Of a stretch of DNA of 64,000 bases, positions 10,151-18,183 are shown piece by piece. Under the pieces are notes generated by a model. That model was not told the DNA's origin. It did no database searches and was given only the letters and a program-made list of their open reading frames with translations. Positions within the stretch are counted from its first letter, which is position 1, and every line of letters starts with the position of its first letter. The DNA is from Pedobacter caeni (lineage in GTDB: Bacteria; Bacteroidota; Bacteroidia; Sphingobacteriales; Sphingobacteriaceae), in contig NZ_FQUQ01000002.1 in the NCBI RefSeq assembly GCF_900129215.1, positions 1,488,001-1,552,000 of the forward strand, in the 5' to 3' direction. Made by a program: the position numbers and the translations under genes.

Positions 10151-10229
10151 AACAGGAAGAATGAAATGCAATATACTTATTTCAACGTTCTTTCCGTCCG
10201 GATCTGATCTCCGGGTTTCTTAACCGGGA

Positions 10230-10290
10230 AATCCAATTCGCTTAGCGCGATATTGGATTAACATTACAGGTGTGCTTTGGCCGGCACACC
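10230..10290. repeat. Two consecutive hairpins in an intergenic region
   Basis: The 158-bp gap between two minus-strand genes holds two inverted repeats. The first has arms 10230-10237 and 10252-10259 (AATCCAAT/ATTGGATT) with an inner TCGC/GCGA pairing. The second has arms 10269-10275 and 10284-10290 (GGTGTGC/GCACACC). The second is followed by a T-rich run only on the plus strand, where no gene needs terminating. On the minus strand they follow the oxidoreductase stop at 10309 and may act as a weak terminator or an mRNA 3' end structure. Confidence 0.4.
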
Positions 10291-10308
10291 AGTTTTTATT
10301 TTGAAGTT

Positions 10309-11280
10309 TTAAATGACAATCACCAATCTTTTTCCGCCATCAATATCCTGATTCCAGGCGGTTTCAATGTCCTGGAGAGGAGCGGTTATGGTATCTATTT
10401 TTAACTTGCCTGCGGCGGCAAGCAGAAACATTTCCGGCAATACCTCTTTAAAAAGTTTTTGCATCACCTCTTCCGAAAGGCTTCCGATTCCGGAACCAAT
10501 CAGTTCTATATCCGAGCTTCTAAGTGTAGCCGACGACAACTGAATCGTATCCCCGGCCATTCCACCAACTGTCACAAAACGGATCTTATGCGTAAATTTT
10601 CCTTTTCCTCCCAATGCCTGAAGGATCAATTCTGCCGGATGGCCCCAGAGGTAATCTATCACTGCATCAATAGGAGTCTGCTGGTGTATCTGCCGGATAC
10701 ACTGAAGGATTTCATCATCTCCCTGTTTCAGGGAAATGACCTCATCAGCACCAAGAGATTTAAGTGTTTCCAGTGAAGCTGCATTTCTGCCCGTGACGAT
10801 TACTTTTTTTGCACCATAGTGTTTTGCAATCTGGACTGCAATCCGTCCCGTTACTCCTGTAGCTCCATTGATCAGTACCGTATCACCCGCTTTAACGGCT
10901 GCACGGTAACGCAAGGCTGCTGCTGCACCAAGAACGGCATTCGGTAGTGCTGCTGCGGTTACCTCATCCAGCTGATCAGGTAACCTGACGAACCTGTTTT
11001 TATTGATCAGTGCTTTTTCTGAAATCATGCCCTGTATGCCTGCAGCATAAACCCTGCTGCCATCTTCCAACACACCAACCCCATCTACACCAACAACTGC
11101 CGGTTCAAAGGAAGTCGTATTGCTGGAATAATGTAGGCCACTGGCGATTCCCTTATCCAGGTTTTTTACAGCAGCTGCCTTTACTGTTATCAACAATTGA
11201 TCTGGATTTTGAGGAACCGGATCCGTAAATTCCCCGTATTTTGGCGTTTCGCCATAGGCGTATAATATTGCTGCTTTCAT
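10309..11280 (-). CDS. Zinc-independent quinone oxidoreductase / MDR-type alcohol dehydrogenase family protein
   Basis: 323 aa from the ATG at 11280 (MKAAILYAYGETPKYGEF); an in-frame start 17 codons upstream adds a non-conserved tail. The N-terminal GroES-like domain contains ITVKAAAVKNLDKGIASG and the nucleotide-binding domain contains VLINGATGVTGRIAVQIAKH, with an AxxGxxG-type NADPH loop. No Cys cluster for structural zinc is present, which fits the quinone oxidoreductase branch of medium-chain dehydrogenases. It probably reduces a quinone or an enone with NAD(P)H; the substrate is unknown. A Crp/Fnr regulator gene lies 62 bp upstream on the same strand. Confidence 0.85.
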   Translation of the reverse strand: MKAAILYAYGETPKYGEFTDPVPQNPDQLLITVKAAAVKNLDKGIASGLHYSSNTTSFEPAVVGVDGVGVLEDGSRVYAAGIQGMISEKALINKNRFVRLPDQLDEVTAAALPNAVLGAAAALRYRAAVKAGDTVLINGATGVTGRIAVQIAKHYGAKKVIVTGRNAASLETLKSLGADEVISLKQGDDEILQCIRQIHQQTPIDAVIDYLWGHPAELILQALGGKGKFTHKIRFVTVGGMAGDTIQLSSATLRSSDIELIGSGIGSLSEEVMQKLFKEVLPEMFLLAAAGKLKIDTITAPLQDIETAWNQDIDGGKRLVIVI

Positions 11281-11342
11281 CTTCTTTTTTTTTACAAATG
11301 TACAGGGCAACAAAGCGACAGACGATAACATATGTTATCAAA

Positions 11343-11924
11343 TCAAACTCGTTTTTCTTTGAGTATCTTATTTTTAATTCTGCTCAGGTGAACGGGAGTG
11401 ATCCCCAGATAGGAGGCGATATAATGTTGAGGTACCCGTTGAATGAGCTGCGGCTTTTGTTTAAGCAGGTTTAAATAACGCTGCTGCGGAGTATCACGGA
11501 TAAAAGAGAGAAACTCTTTCATATAATGCAGTTGTCTTTCCAGCATGAGGTCCGTCATTTCCTTCAATACCGCGGCGTCCTGATTAACTTCTTTCATCAT
11601 CTCATCAAAATCCTTCTTTTGAAGCACACGAAGCATACAGGGTTCTATGGTTTCTATGGTAAACATGCCGGGAGTGCTTTTCCGGAAACTCTCCAGGGAG
11701 GAGAGTCCTTCATTTTCAAAAAAAAACTGAAAAGTGGTATCTCTGCCATTGTTGTTAAACCAAACCCTTAAACATCCCTTTTCAATCAGAAAGATCTTCT
11801 TTGAAATGTCTCCTTCTGCCAAAAGAACCGTTCTTGCAGGCACCTCAATACGCTGATGCATCGCCATTAAGGCTTCCCAATGCTTTGCCAGGTGTGGCAA
11901 TTGATCTTTAAACTGAAAAAACAT
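11343..11924 (-). CDS. Crp/Fnr family transcriptional regulator
   Basis: 193 aa. The cyclic-nucleotide-binding-like beta barrel (about 20-115) contains RTVLLAEGDISKKIFLIEKGCLRVWF, and the C-terminal helix-turn-helix contains QHYIASYLGITPVHLSRIKNKI. No FNR-type N-terminal cysteine cluster is seen, so it is not an iron-sulfur oxygen sensor. It belongs to the stand-alone Crp-like regulators common in Bacteroidota that usually control one neighbouring oxidoreductase or hydrolase gene, here most likely the quinone oxidoreductase just downstream. Confidence 0.88.
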   Translation of the reverse strand: MFFQFKDQLPHLAKHWEALMAMHQRIEVPARTVLLAEGDISKKIFLIEKGCLRVWFNNNGRDTTFQFFFENEGLSSLESFRKSTPGMFTIETIEPCMLRVLQKKDFDEMMKEVNQDAAVLKEMTDLMLERQLHYMKEFLSFIRDTPQQRYLNLLKQKPQLIQRVPQHYIASYLGITPVHLSRIKNKILKEKRV

Positions 11925-12044
11925 CTGGATGGTTATTTTGATCTAAATTAAGGAATAATAAATAACAGCCTGGATTTTTCTTTTGATAAAATTTAAATTG
12001 TAAATTGAATTCAAACAAAACTTAACCGTATTAAAACTTAAAAC

Positions 12045-12227
12045 ATGGAAAAATCATTAAATGTTAAGAAATTGAACAGAGCAGAAATGAAAGCTGTAAC
12101 AGGAGGGAATGGACCTAAAATCTGCTGGACAGAAGGAGATGCAGGATGTAATCAGTCTTGTAAGGGACCAGATGGCCTGGGTAGTGGATATTGTGGGCCA
12201 AATGGCGATTGCTACTGCGACAGGTAG
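12045..12227 (+). CDS. Double-glycine leader peptide with defensin-like six-cysteine core (putative secreted RiPP or bacteriocin-like)
   Basis: 60 aa. Residues 1-21 are a leader of the Bacteroidota GG type (KKLNRAEMKAVTGG, cut expected after Gly21). The 39-residue core has six cysteines at 27, 35, 39, 50, 56 and 58. Their spacing, C-x7-C-x3-C-x10-C-x5-C-x1-C, is the cysteine-stabilised alpha-beta pattern of eukaryotic defensins; plectasin has 10-3-10-6-1. Residues 48-56 (GYCGPNGDC) fit the gamma-core GxC...C. The core has more acidic than basic residues, unlike most antimicrobial defensins. No peptidase-ABC exporter, radical-SAM or other modifying enzyme is in the window. It stands alone with a strong terminator after it. 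An antimicrobial role is inference only. Confidence 0.75.
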   Translation: MEKSLNVKKLNRAEMKAVTGGNGPKICWTEGDAGCNQSCKGPDGLGSGYCGPNGDCYCDR

Positions 12228-12232
12228 GTGAA

Positions 12233-12270
12233 TTAACCTATGGTTTCCTTAGCCATAGGTTAACTTTTTG
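12233..12270. terminator. Intrinsic terminator, probably bidirectional
   Basis: A perfect 11-bp stem (12233-12243 TTAACCTATGG with 12253-12263) closes a 9-nt loop and is followed on the plus strand by CTTTTT. It begins 5 bp after the stop of the small peptide gene. The stop codon and last codons of the convergent PheC-like gene lie inside the hairpin, so it can serve both transcripts. Confidence 0.8.
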
Positions 12271-12966
12271 CAGCAGCAAGGTATCTTTCTTAGGATACAT
12301 AATTGCTTTTGCATAAGCAGGGCTGATACTTTCATCCATCCGGAGCCAGGAAAGCTCCGGATGTTTAGCCTGCTGATACTTCGCCTCTGTTTCATCTGTA
12401 AACATGACATCTGCAGTTTTATTCAATAGCGCTTTAAAAACCTGTTGATTGTCAGGGATCACCTGCAGAGCTGCATGCTGAAGGTGTTGTTTCGCAAAAG
12501 TTTCATTCGTTCCTCCAATGTTTTCAATCACCCTGACGCCCGGCTGGTCTATGGTCTTAAAATCTGTAAATCTGGATTGATCTGATAGACGGAAAACGGC
12601 TACTTTACGGTCCAGCAGGAGGGGAGTTGAGAAGTTGAACAATTTCTCCCTGGTCGCATTAATAGAAATCCTACCTATAGCGAGGTCAAATTTGTGAGCT
12701 AATAAATCTTCGCTGAGCGCCTTCCATGTGGTCTTTACAAACACTACTTTTTTACCCAGATGTTTGCCCAGACGTAATGCCATGTCAATATCTTCTCCCT
12801 CAAATTTGCCGGATAACGTGTCATAACTGGTTAGTGGCGGATAATCCCCGGTCGTTCCAACCCGAAGTATGGCATCAGCACCGATCCTTGGGCTACAGCC
12901 AAAAAACAATAAAGGAAGTAAAATATATAAAATATAATACCTGCAGAAATGTGGAATGGTGTTCAT
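12238..12966 (-). CDS. Periplasmic solute-binding (SBP_bac_3) lipoprotein resembling cyclohexadienyl dehydratase PheC
   Basis: 242 aa. The N-terminus is a lipoprotein signal ending LLFFGCSPR. The mature part is a bilobed type-3 binding fold: LRVGTTGDYPPLTSY, then GEDIDMALRLGKHLGKKVVFV, then FDLAIGRISINATREKLFNFS. These segments closely recall PheC, the periplasmic cyclohexadienyl/arogenate dehydratase, more than amino-acid transporters, and no ABC permease or ATPase gene is adjacent. It may therefore be an enzyme making phenylpyruvate or phenylalanine, or a binding protein whose partner lies elsewhere. Its start codon directly abuts the racemase stop (no gap), so the two are co-transcribed. 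The membrane anchor is unusual for PheC. Confidence 0.7.
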   Translation of the reverse strand: MNTIPHFCRYYILYILLPLLFFGCSPRIGADAILRVGTTGDYPPLTSYDTLSGKFEGEDIDMALRLGKHLGKKVVFVKTTWKALSEDLLAHKFDLAIGRISINATREKLFNFSTPLLLDRKVAVFRLSDQSRFTDFKTIDQPGVRVIENIGGTNETFAKQHLQHAALQVIPDNQQVFKALLNKTADVMFTDETEAKYQQAKHPELSWLRMDESISPAYAKAIMYPKKDTLLLQKVNLWLRKP

Positions 12967-13656
12967 CTAGGAAAGGGAAAAGTCTATGGCGGCCTGAGTG
13001 TGTAATTTTACGGTATCAAATGAAGGCACAGGGATGTCTTCCGGTTTCAGGAGTAAGGGGATTTCTGTACAGCCAAGTATGATCCCTTCAGCACCATCTT
13101 TAATTAATCCATCGATAATGGATAAATAACGTGCTTTTGTTTCTGCTTTAAACACCCCATGGCCCAGTTCGTCGAAAATCGAGGCATGGATATAAGTCCG
13201 GTCTTCTTCATTTGGGATCATGGTTTCAATACCCTGATCTGCAAGCTTTTTTCTGAAGAAATCAAATTCCATAGTGAATCTGGTTCCCAGTAAAGCGACC
13301 TTGCTTAAGCCCTGTTTTTGGATTTCAATCGCTGTTGCAGTAGCCAGATGAAGGATCGGTAGATGGATTTCTTTTTGAAGCCTGTCGGCAATATGGTGTG
13401 GGGTAGCTGCACATAAGACGATAGCCTCCGCTCCGGATGTGGTTAAAGCATCACAGGCTTTTTGGAACATTTGAAAAATCGTTTCCCAATCACCAGCATC
13501 AATATTTTTCTTGATGTCTGCAAAATTAAAGGAGTAGATCATACATTCAGAGAAATTTAAACCTCCCAGTTTTTCGTTAATCCCCTGATTGATGAGGGTG
13601 TAATACTCCACTGTAGACAGCCAGCTGGTTCCCCCGATAAGTCCTAATCGTTTCAT
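12967..13656 (-). CDS. Aspartate/glutamate racemase family protein
   Basis: 229 aa from the ATG at 13656 (MKRLGLIGGTSWLSTVEYY). Upstream in-frame starts add a non-conserved tail. Both catalytic cysteines of the cofactor-independent racemase family are in place, in IVLCAATPHHIAD (about residue 84) and IILGCTEIPLLL (about residue 195). The GGTSW start is typical of the RacX/YgeA branch, whose members racemise aspartate or broader amino acids. It is cytoplasmic and translationally adjacent to the PheC-like lipoprotein gene, which hints at amino-acid metabolism, but the true substrate is not known. Confidence 0.88.
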   Translation of the reverse strand: MKRLGLIGGTSWLSTVEYYTLINQGINEKLGGLNFSECMIYSFNFADIKKNIDAGDWETIFQMFQKACDALTTSGAEAIVLCAATPHHIADRLQKEIHLPILHLATATAIEIQKQGLSKVALLGTRFTMEFDFFRKKLADQGIETMIPNEEDRTYIHASIFDELGHGVFKAETKARYLSIIDGLIKDGAEGIILGCTEIPLLLKPEDIPVPSFDTVKLHTQAAIDFSLS

Positions 13657-13796
13657 GTAAATCTTTTTTACTAAAATACGATGTCTTTTGATTTCTCTAC
13701 CCTTTCCGTTATAATTTTCATCCTTTTTTATTTCCTGATCTGATAGCTTAGGTAAACAATTAACCAAACAATTTATTAACCAAATCAACCCTGAAC

Positions 13797-15152
13797 ATGA
13801 AAAAAAATGTATGGACCTCAGCCTTACTGGCAATGGTCATTTTAATTGGAACGCTACTTTCCTGTAAGAAAGCAGCAGCAGTTGACGATGAAAAAACTAA
13901 CCCTAAACTTTCTGGTTTAAAAACTTCGGGAGTTTCATCTGTCTTAAACCCCCAGACGGAATGGACCTTTAATGAAAAGCCAACTACAGAAGCCGAGCAA
14001 AGCAGGCTGAAGACTTCTTTAAAAGCAGCAGATTTTGACCCGGTAGGTTTAAGGGTAAAAAGCGGTATGGTATTGTCCATCAATGTTGAAGTGCTGAATG
14101 CTTCATCAGCAGTACCTCAGCTTATGGTGGGCTCTTACGACCGGGGAACGGTAACCACTTATAACCTTCAGGCAGGTAGTAATTCCATCAGCCCGACTAA
14201 TGCAGGGGAACTATACATCAAGTATGCTTCTGCCAGCCCTTCAGGTGGAAAGGTGAAAATTACCTTTAACAGCGGTCATCTTGGAATGCCTTTTTATGAA
14301 CTTGGAAAAACCACTCATCAGGAATGGCTGGATGCATTGGCTACTGATACCGATACGACTTCAAAAAATGCAATATTGGTCGCAAACCGTGCCTTTCTTG
14401 TGGTTTCTAAAGCAAAAGCTTTAGAATTTAAAAATGAAGACCAGGATCAGGCTTTACGCTTAATTGATACTGCTTTAAAAGCGGAGGATGATTTTAGCGG
14501 AATGGACAACAGCTCCACAACTCATGCCTCCCGGAAATTAAAAATTATGGTTACGGAAAGAACTTCTGGCTATATGGATGCGACTTCCTATAGAATCCGG
14601 ATCGTGACGGCCTCAATCACCAGAATTCTGAAAGTTTCAGATCTTCAGACCAATGGCTGGGGTGTCTGGCATGAATTCGGACATCAGCATCAAATGCACC
14701 AATGGACCTGGAACTCCGTTGTAGGGGAGGTGATGCCGAACATTTATACCCTGGCAGCCAGAAGGGTTGTTCAACCAGGCGCGCCGGGGTTGAGTACGGC
14801 ACAATGGAATGATGTAAACACTTTTTTAGCAAAGCCGGCTGCGACCAGGATTTATGAGGCCAGCAGTACCAGTCTGATCACCCGTTTAGGTCTTTTTCAG
14901 CAATTGTACCTGGCCTTTGGGGATGCCTTCTTTATTAAAGTGCATAAATATTACCGGGAGAATACCATCACTGTAGCCAATGATGACGAAGAGAAACGTC
15001 TTTTCATGATCAATGCGAGTAAACTGAGCAATACAAATCTGGTTTCCTTCTTTAAATCCTGGGGATTTACCGTCAATGCTTCCGTTTATGATGAAATCAA
15101 TGCACTGAATTTACCGCAGCCTGCAACCGACCTGAGTACACTCAGAGAGTAA
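13797..15152 (+). CDS. M60-family (enhancin-like) metallopeptidase lipoprotein
   Basis: 451 aa with a lipoprotein signal ending GTLLSCKKAAA. The N-terminal 60-170 is a beta-rich domain (SINVEVLNASSAVPQLMVGSY), as in M60 proteins. The gluzincin zinc site is HEFGH at 292-296, with the third ligand probably Glu311 (SVVGEVMPN). M60 peptidases often cut mucin-like or other glycosylated proteins; here the natural substrate is unknown. The protein is likely on the cell surface. The gene is divergent from the racemase gene and convergent with the M57 peptidase gene. Confidence 0.85.
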   Translation: MKKNVWTSALLAMVILIGTLLSCKKAAAVDDEKTNPKLSGLKTSGVSSVLNPQTEWTFNEKPTTEAEQSRLKTSLKAADFDPVGLRVKSGMVLSINVEVLNASSAVPQLMVGSYDRGTVTTYNLQAGSNSISPTNAGELYIKYASASPSGGKVKITFNSGHLGMPFYELGKTTHQEWLDALATDTDTTSKNAILVANRAFLVVSKAKALEFKNEDQDQALRLIDTALKAEDDFSGMDNSSTTHASRKLKIMVTERTSGYMDATSYRIRIVTASITRILKVSDLQTNGWGVWHEFGHQHQMHQWTWNSVVGEVMPNIYTLAARRVVQPGAPGLSTAQWNDVNTFLAKPAATRIYEASSTSLITRLGLFQQLYLAFGDAFFIKVHKYYRENTITVANDDEEKRLFMINASKLSNTNLVSFFKSWGFTVNASVYDEINALNLPQPATDLSTLRE

Positions 15153-15168
15153 CAGGTCATTTTAAATA

Positions 15169-15235
15169 CAAAGAAGGTGCTGCCACGCAGTTCTTCCATG
15201 GGTAGATCGGATGAACAGGAGCAACACCTTCTTTG
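15169..15235. repeat. Inverted repeat between two convergent peptidase genes
   Basis: Arms 15169-15179 and 15225-15235 (CAAAGAAGGTG/CACCTTCTTTG) form a perfect 11-bp pairing around a 45-nt loop. The 3' arm ends in CTTT-G rather than a long T run, so this may be a loose bidirectional terminator or an mRNA end structure. The 115-bp gap holds nothing else. Confidence 0.5.
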
Positions 15236-15267
15236 CTGAAGGAACAACAAATAGCTTGAATTCAGAA

Positions 15268-16176
15268 TTAGTTGGTTTTTGGATATAAAGCTTTGATCGC
15301 TACGATATCGCTTGCCGTGAAAGGACGATTAGTGCCATCAGAACAAGCCAGCATCCAGGATCCCGGTTCTCCACCCACAGGCGTTCCGGGAATATGAATG
15401 GCACCTACGCCTCCATCTCCTTCATTGCCAACCTCTATGCCCAATGACTTTAAGAAGGCATCCCATGGACTTAAACCACAGCTATAACTTCTGTCTGCAT
15501 AATCGGTATGTCTGAATCCGATGGCATGTCCGATTTCATGGGCAACAACGGTTGCCAGCAGGTTATTATTGGTGAAATCCTTATTGTAATGTGTATTGCT
15601 TAGTTTAATCGGAGTAGCGGGATTTCCATTGGCATCAGGGAATCCTGCTGATTGACCCAAAACATCAGGATTACTGAATGTTTCTCCTTTGATCAGGATA
15701 TCTTCTACAGTTACAGAACCAGAGTCCAGTAAATTAAGTGTTAATTTCAATCCAAGGTCATTGTATCTCTTAATGGCCTCTTTGGTGGCATCCGTAAATA
15801 CTTTTTGTGCCGCTCCTGCATTTACTTTTATTTTTAATACCCTTGGTAATCCTGTTACCTGATAGGTGGTTTTGTATTGCTCTGTACGTGGCTTACCAGA
15901 AGCCAGTTCTTTGATGAGCGCGGCATGACTGGCCAGGTCTGCAGGTTTCAGGAAGATATCGCCTTCAACGATATAACCACCATCAGCCTTGTAAGCTCCG
16001 GTTGGAGAAAAGCCGGCTTTGGCAATGCTGATTTGTTCGTCTTTGCTCAAAACGGATGCATTTTCTGCAGGAGTTTCTGAATTGTTTGTGCTCTTTTTGC
16101 AGCTGATCACTACAGCTGTGCTCATTAATACGGCCAGGACGATTGCTCCTGATTTGAATAAATAGTTTGTTTTCAT
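15268..16176 (-). CDS. M57-family (HEIGH) zinc metallopeptidase lipoprotein
   Basis: 302 aa from the ATG at 16176 (MKTNYLFKSGAIVLAVL), giving a lipoprotein signal ending VVISCKKSTNN. The metzincin site HEIGHAIGFRH is at 213-223, with ligands His213, His217 and His223 and catalytic Glu214. The pattern matches the dual-action HEIGH metallopeptidase family (M57, myxobacterial protease-like). It is probably surface-exposed. It faces the M60 gene tail to tail, so two secreted metallopeptidases sit side by side but have separate promoters. Confidence 0.88.
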   Translation of the reverse strand: MKTNYLFKSGAIVLAVLMSTAVVISCKKSTNNSETPAENASVLSKDEQISIAKAGFSPTGAYKADGGYIVEGDIFLKPADLASHAALIKELASGKPRTEQYKTTYQVTGLPRVLKIKVNAGAAQKVFTDATKEAIKRYNDLGLKLTLNLLDSGSVTVEDILIKGETFSNPDVLGQSAGFPDANGNPATPIKLSNTHYNKDFTNNNLLATVVAHEIGHAIGFRHTDYADRSYSCGLSPWDAFLKSLGIEVGNEGDGGVGAIHIPGTPVGGEPGSWMLACSDGTNRPFTASDIVAIKALYPKTN

Positions 16177-16425
16177 GAATGGGATGATTAGGTAATTGAT
16201 TAGCTGAATATAGTTAATGCCCATAATCCTCCATTGCTGAACAGCAATTATGTAAGTATTGTATATGCTTATGTATATAAAGTATACTTATTTGCTGTGT
16301 TTTACAGGGCTGGAAGACTATTTTGAATTCTTGTAGGCAATTTGATGATTATTGGGGTCTGTTCTAATATGCTGTGTAATAGGTTTGTTACCTTTTTCCG
16401 GTTGTTTTTAAATCTCCTATTAAGA

Positions 16426-17322
16426 ATGAAGCCACAATTAATCAGGTTGGCGGATAACTTCGTGAGCTCATTTCATGTGCGATTCGACCGTTCCGCAACC
16501 ATCAATAACTTTTTGCATTACCACCTGGAGTCCGAATTGGTCTACATTAAGCAGGGGAAAGGGAAGTGGATCATCGGGGATCAGGAGCAAAGATTTGCAG
16601 AGGGCGATGTACTGCTGATTGGTCCCGGCTTAGCTCACCAGTGTCAGTTTGATGAACCTTACCTCAGCGGAAATGAAGGAGGGAATGTAGAGGTATTTGT
16701 CATTCATTTTGCTGAAAATTTCTGGGGTACAGAATTTCTCTTTCTACCCGAAAATATAGTCCTGAGAACCTTATTTGAAAAATCAAAAAGGGGCGTTTTT
16801 CTAAAGGACAGTACCAACAGATATATTGGTTACCTGATGAACCGTATTGTCCATGTGAAGGGCGCTGCAAGAATCCTGTTGCTGATGGATGTGCTGTTAT
16901 ATATTGGTGATCTGTATAAGGAAAAGAATCTGATTTGTCCTGCAGCATTGGTTCAGGTTACCTCAGGGACAAGAAACAAACCGATCCATATCATCTGTGA
17001 TTATATCCTGGCCAATTTCAGGAGGAAGATAGAAATAGAAGAAATGGCAAGGATTGCCAACATCAGCCCGAATTCTTTTTGCCGGTATTTTAAAGCAGAA
17101 ACCGGACTTACCTATATGCGCTTTCTGATCGGGGCCCGGTTGAAACATGCTTGTCAGCTTTTAGAAAAGGGGGATTTGAGTGTCAAGCAGGTGAGCTATG
17201 AAAGTGGCTTTTCCAATCTCGCAAGCTTTCACCGCCATTTCAAAGAGCGGAAAGGGATGAGCCCCTTGAGCTACCAGAAGCAACAATACCAGGATCATCA
17301 TAAACTTCTTAACCTACATTAA
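16426..17322 (+). CDS. AraC family transcriptional regulator
   Basis: 298 aa from the ATG at 16426 (MKPQLIRLADNF); the same first residues occur in the paralogue at 60783-61652, which supports this start over an ATG 28 codons upstream. A cupin sensor domain (about 30-90, HYHLESELVYIKQGKGKWIIG and GDVLLIGPGLAHQ) is followed by a double helix-turn-helix (about 195-290, IEEMARIANISPNSFCRYFK and KQVSYESGFSNLASFHRHFK). The last codons overlap a two-box element that recurs before the next cysteine hydrolase gene, so this regulator is the best candidate to bind it. Confidence 0.9.
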   Translation: MKPQLIRLADNFVSSFHVRFDRSATINNFLHYHLESELVYIKQGKGKWIIGDQEQRFAEGDVLLIGPGLAHQCQFDEPYLSGNEGGNVEVFVIHFAENFWGTEFLFLPENIVLRTLFEKSKRGVFLKDSTNRYIGYLMNRIVHVKGAARILLLMDVLLYIGDLYKEKNLICPAALVQVTSGTRNKPIHIICDYILANFRRKIEIEEMARIANISPNSFCRYFKAETGLTYMRFLIGARLKHACQLLEKGDLSVKQVSYESGFSNLASFHRHFKERKGMSPLSYQKQQYQDHHKLLNLH

Positions 17323-17340
17323 CCTTTTGCCTTAATCTAC
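17308..17340 (+). promoter_or_regulatory. Two-box operator (copy A) upstream of first isochorismatase-family gene
   Basis: Two direct copies of CTTAAYCTRC lie at 17308-17317 and 17331-17340, 23 bp apart. The element overlaps the last codons of the AraC gene. The same two boxes with the same 23-bp spacing occur at 18775-18807, and the first half occurs at 21694. Direct repeats about two helical turns apart suit an AraC-family dimer. The first box starts exactly 60 bp before the -7 element at 17368 (TACCTTTA), as in copy B. Confidence 0.6.
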
Positions 17341-17344
17341 TCCA

Positions 17345-17375
17345 TTGTTTGGCTTTAATGGGCCTCCTACCTTTA
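17345..17375 (+). promoter_or_regulatory. Bacteroidota-type promoter of first isochorismatase-family gene
   Basis: A TTG at 17345-17347 stands 20 bp before TACCTTTA at 17368-17375, a close match to the -33 TTG / -7 TAnnTTTG promoter of Bacteroidota. The -7 box is 39 bp upstream of the start codon at 17407. Confidence 0.55.
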
Positions 17376-17406
17376 TCCCATTGAAAAAAACTAAAATTTA
17401 AATATT

Positions 17407-18042
17407 ATGGCAGTATTAACAAGGATCAATTCTAATGAGGTAGCAATCCTCCTGATCGACCACCAAAGTGGCTTATTCCAAACCGTTAAAGATATTGACG
17501 TGACCGCATTGCGTAACAATGTAGCCGCTCTTGCAAAAGTAGCTGCGATTGAAAATATTCCGGTATTTACAACTGCTTCGGAACCTAAAGGACCGAATGG
17601 TCCCCTGATGCCTGAAATTCATGAACTGGCTCCTCATGCGGTATATATTCCGCGCAATGGCGAGATCAATGCCTGGGATACCCCGGCCTTTGCAGATGCA
17701 GTTCGAAAATCAGGTAAAAAGAAACTGATTATTGCAGGTGTCTTAACCAGCGTGTGTGTGGCATTTCCTTCCATCTCTGCTAAGGCAGAAGGATTTGAGG
17801 TATTTGCGGTAACTGATGCTTCAGGTGATATGAGCCTGATGTCTTCACAGACCACAATCGCACGTTTGGCGCTGGCAGATGTGGTGCCTATCAGCACAGT
17901 AGCAGTATTGGGTGAAATTCAGAAAACATGGAACCGTGCAGACGCATTGGAATTTGCTTCCGCTTATTCAAAAGTAATGCCTCCATATCAATCACTTATC
18001 GAAAGTTACCAAAAGGCGGTAAGCGTAGGTAAAGGAGAATAA
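17407..18042 (+). CDS. Isochorismatase-family cysteine hydrolase, YcaC-like
   Basis: 211 aa. The Asp of the family triad is Asp18 (AILLIDHQSGLF) and the nucleophile is Cys117 (IIAGVLTSVCVAFPS). The segment IPRNGEINAWD, with Arg83 where the triad Lys would be expected by simple counting, resembles the YcaC branch. Such enzymes are predicted amidases or hydrolases of unknown substrate. The protein is cytoplasmic. It has its own promoter with the two-box element and a strong terminator, so it is transcribed alone, next to the AraC regulator. Confidence 0.85.
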   Translation: MAVLTRINSNEVAILLIDHQSGLFQTVKDIDVTALRNNVAALAKVAAIENIPVFTTASEPKGPNGPLMPEIHELAPHAVYIPRNGEINAWDTPAFADAVRKSGKKKLIIAGVLTSVCVAFPSISAKAEGFEVFAVTDASGDMSLMSSQTTIARLALADVVPISTVAVLGEIQKTWNRADALEFASAYSKVMPPYQSLIESYQKAVSVGKGE

Positions 18043-18064
18043 AACAAGATCTTCTTGCTTCATC

Positions 18065-18113
18065 AGGCTTTGGGTGCTGAATCGTTTGGGGATTCAGCAC
18101 TCAAAGCCTTTTG
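18065..18113 (+). terminator. Intrinsic terminator
   Basis: A 19-bp stem with one G-T pair (18065-18083 with 18091-18109) and a 7-nt loop is followed by TTTTG. It lies 23 bp after the stop of the first isochorismatase-family gene and ends its transcript before the Crp/Fnr gene. Confidence 0.85.
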
Positions 18114-18183
18114 CTTTAAATGGGCAGAAGTTTTATCTTCGTGATGTTTACACAATTCAGCTTGTTTACACATCTCCCTTCTT

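Noticed and set aside
12020..12037. CTTAACCGTATTAAA-like sequence before the defensin-like gene, similar to the two-box operator
   Set aside because: Only part of one box matches, there is no second box, and it lies about 20 bp before the start codon rather than upstream of a -7 element.
12238..12966. Exporter or immunity gene for the defensin-like peptide
   Set aside because: It is a PheC/SBP-type binding lipoprotein in convergent orientation with a terminator between; nothing links it to peptide export or self-protection.
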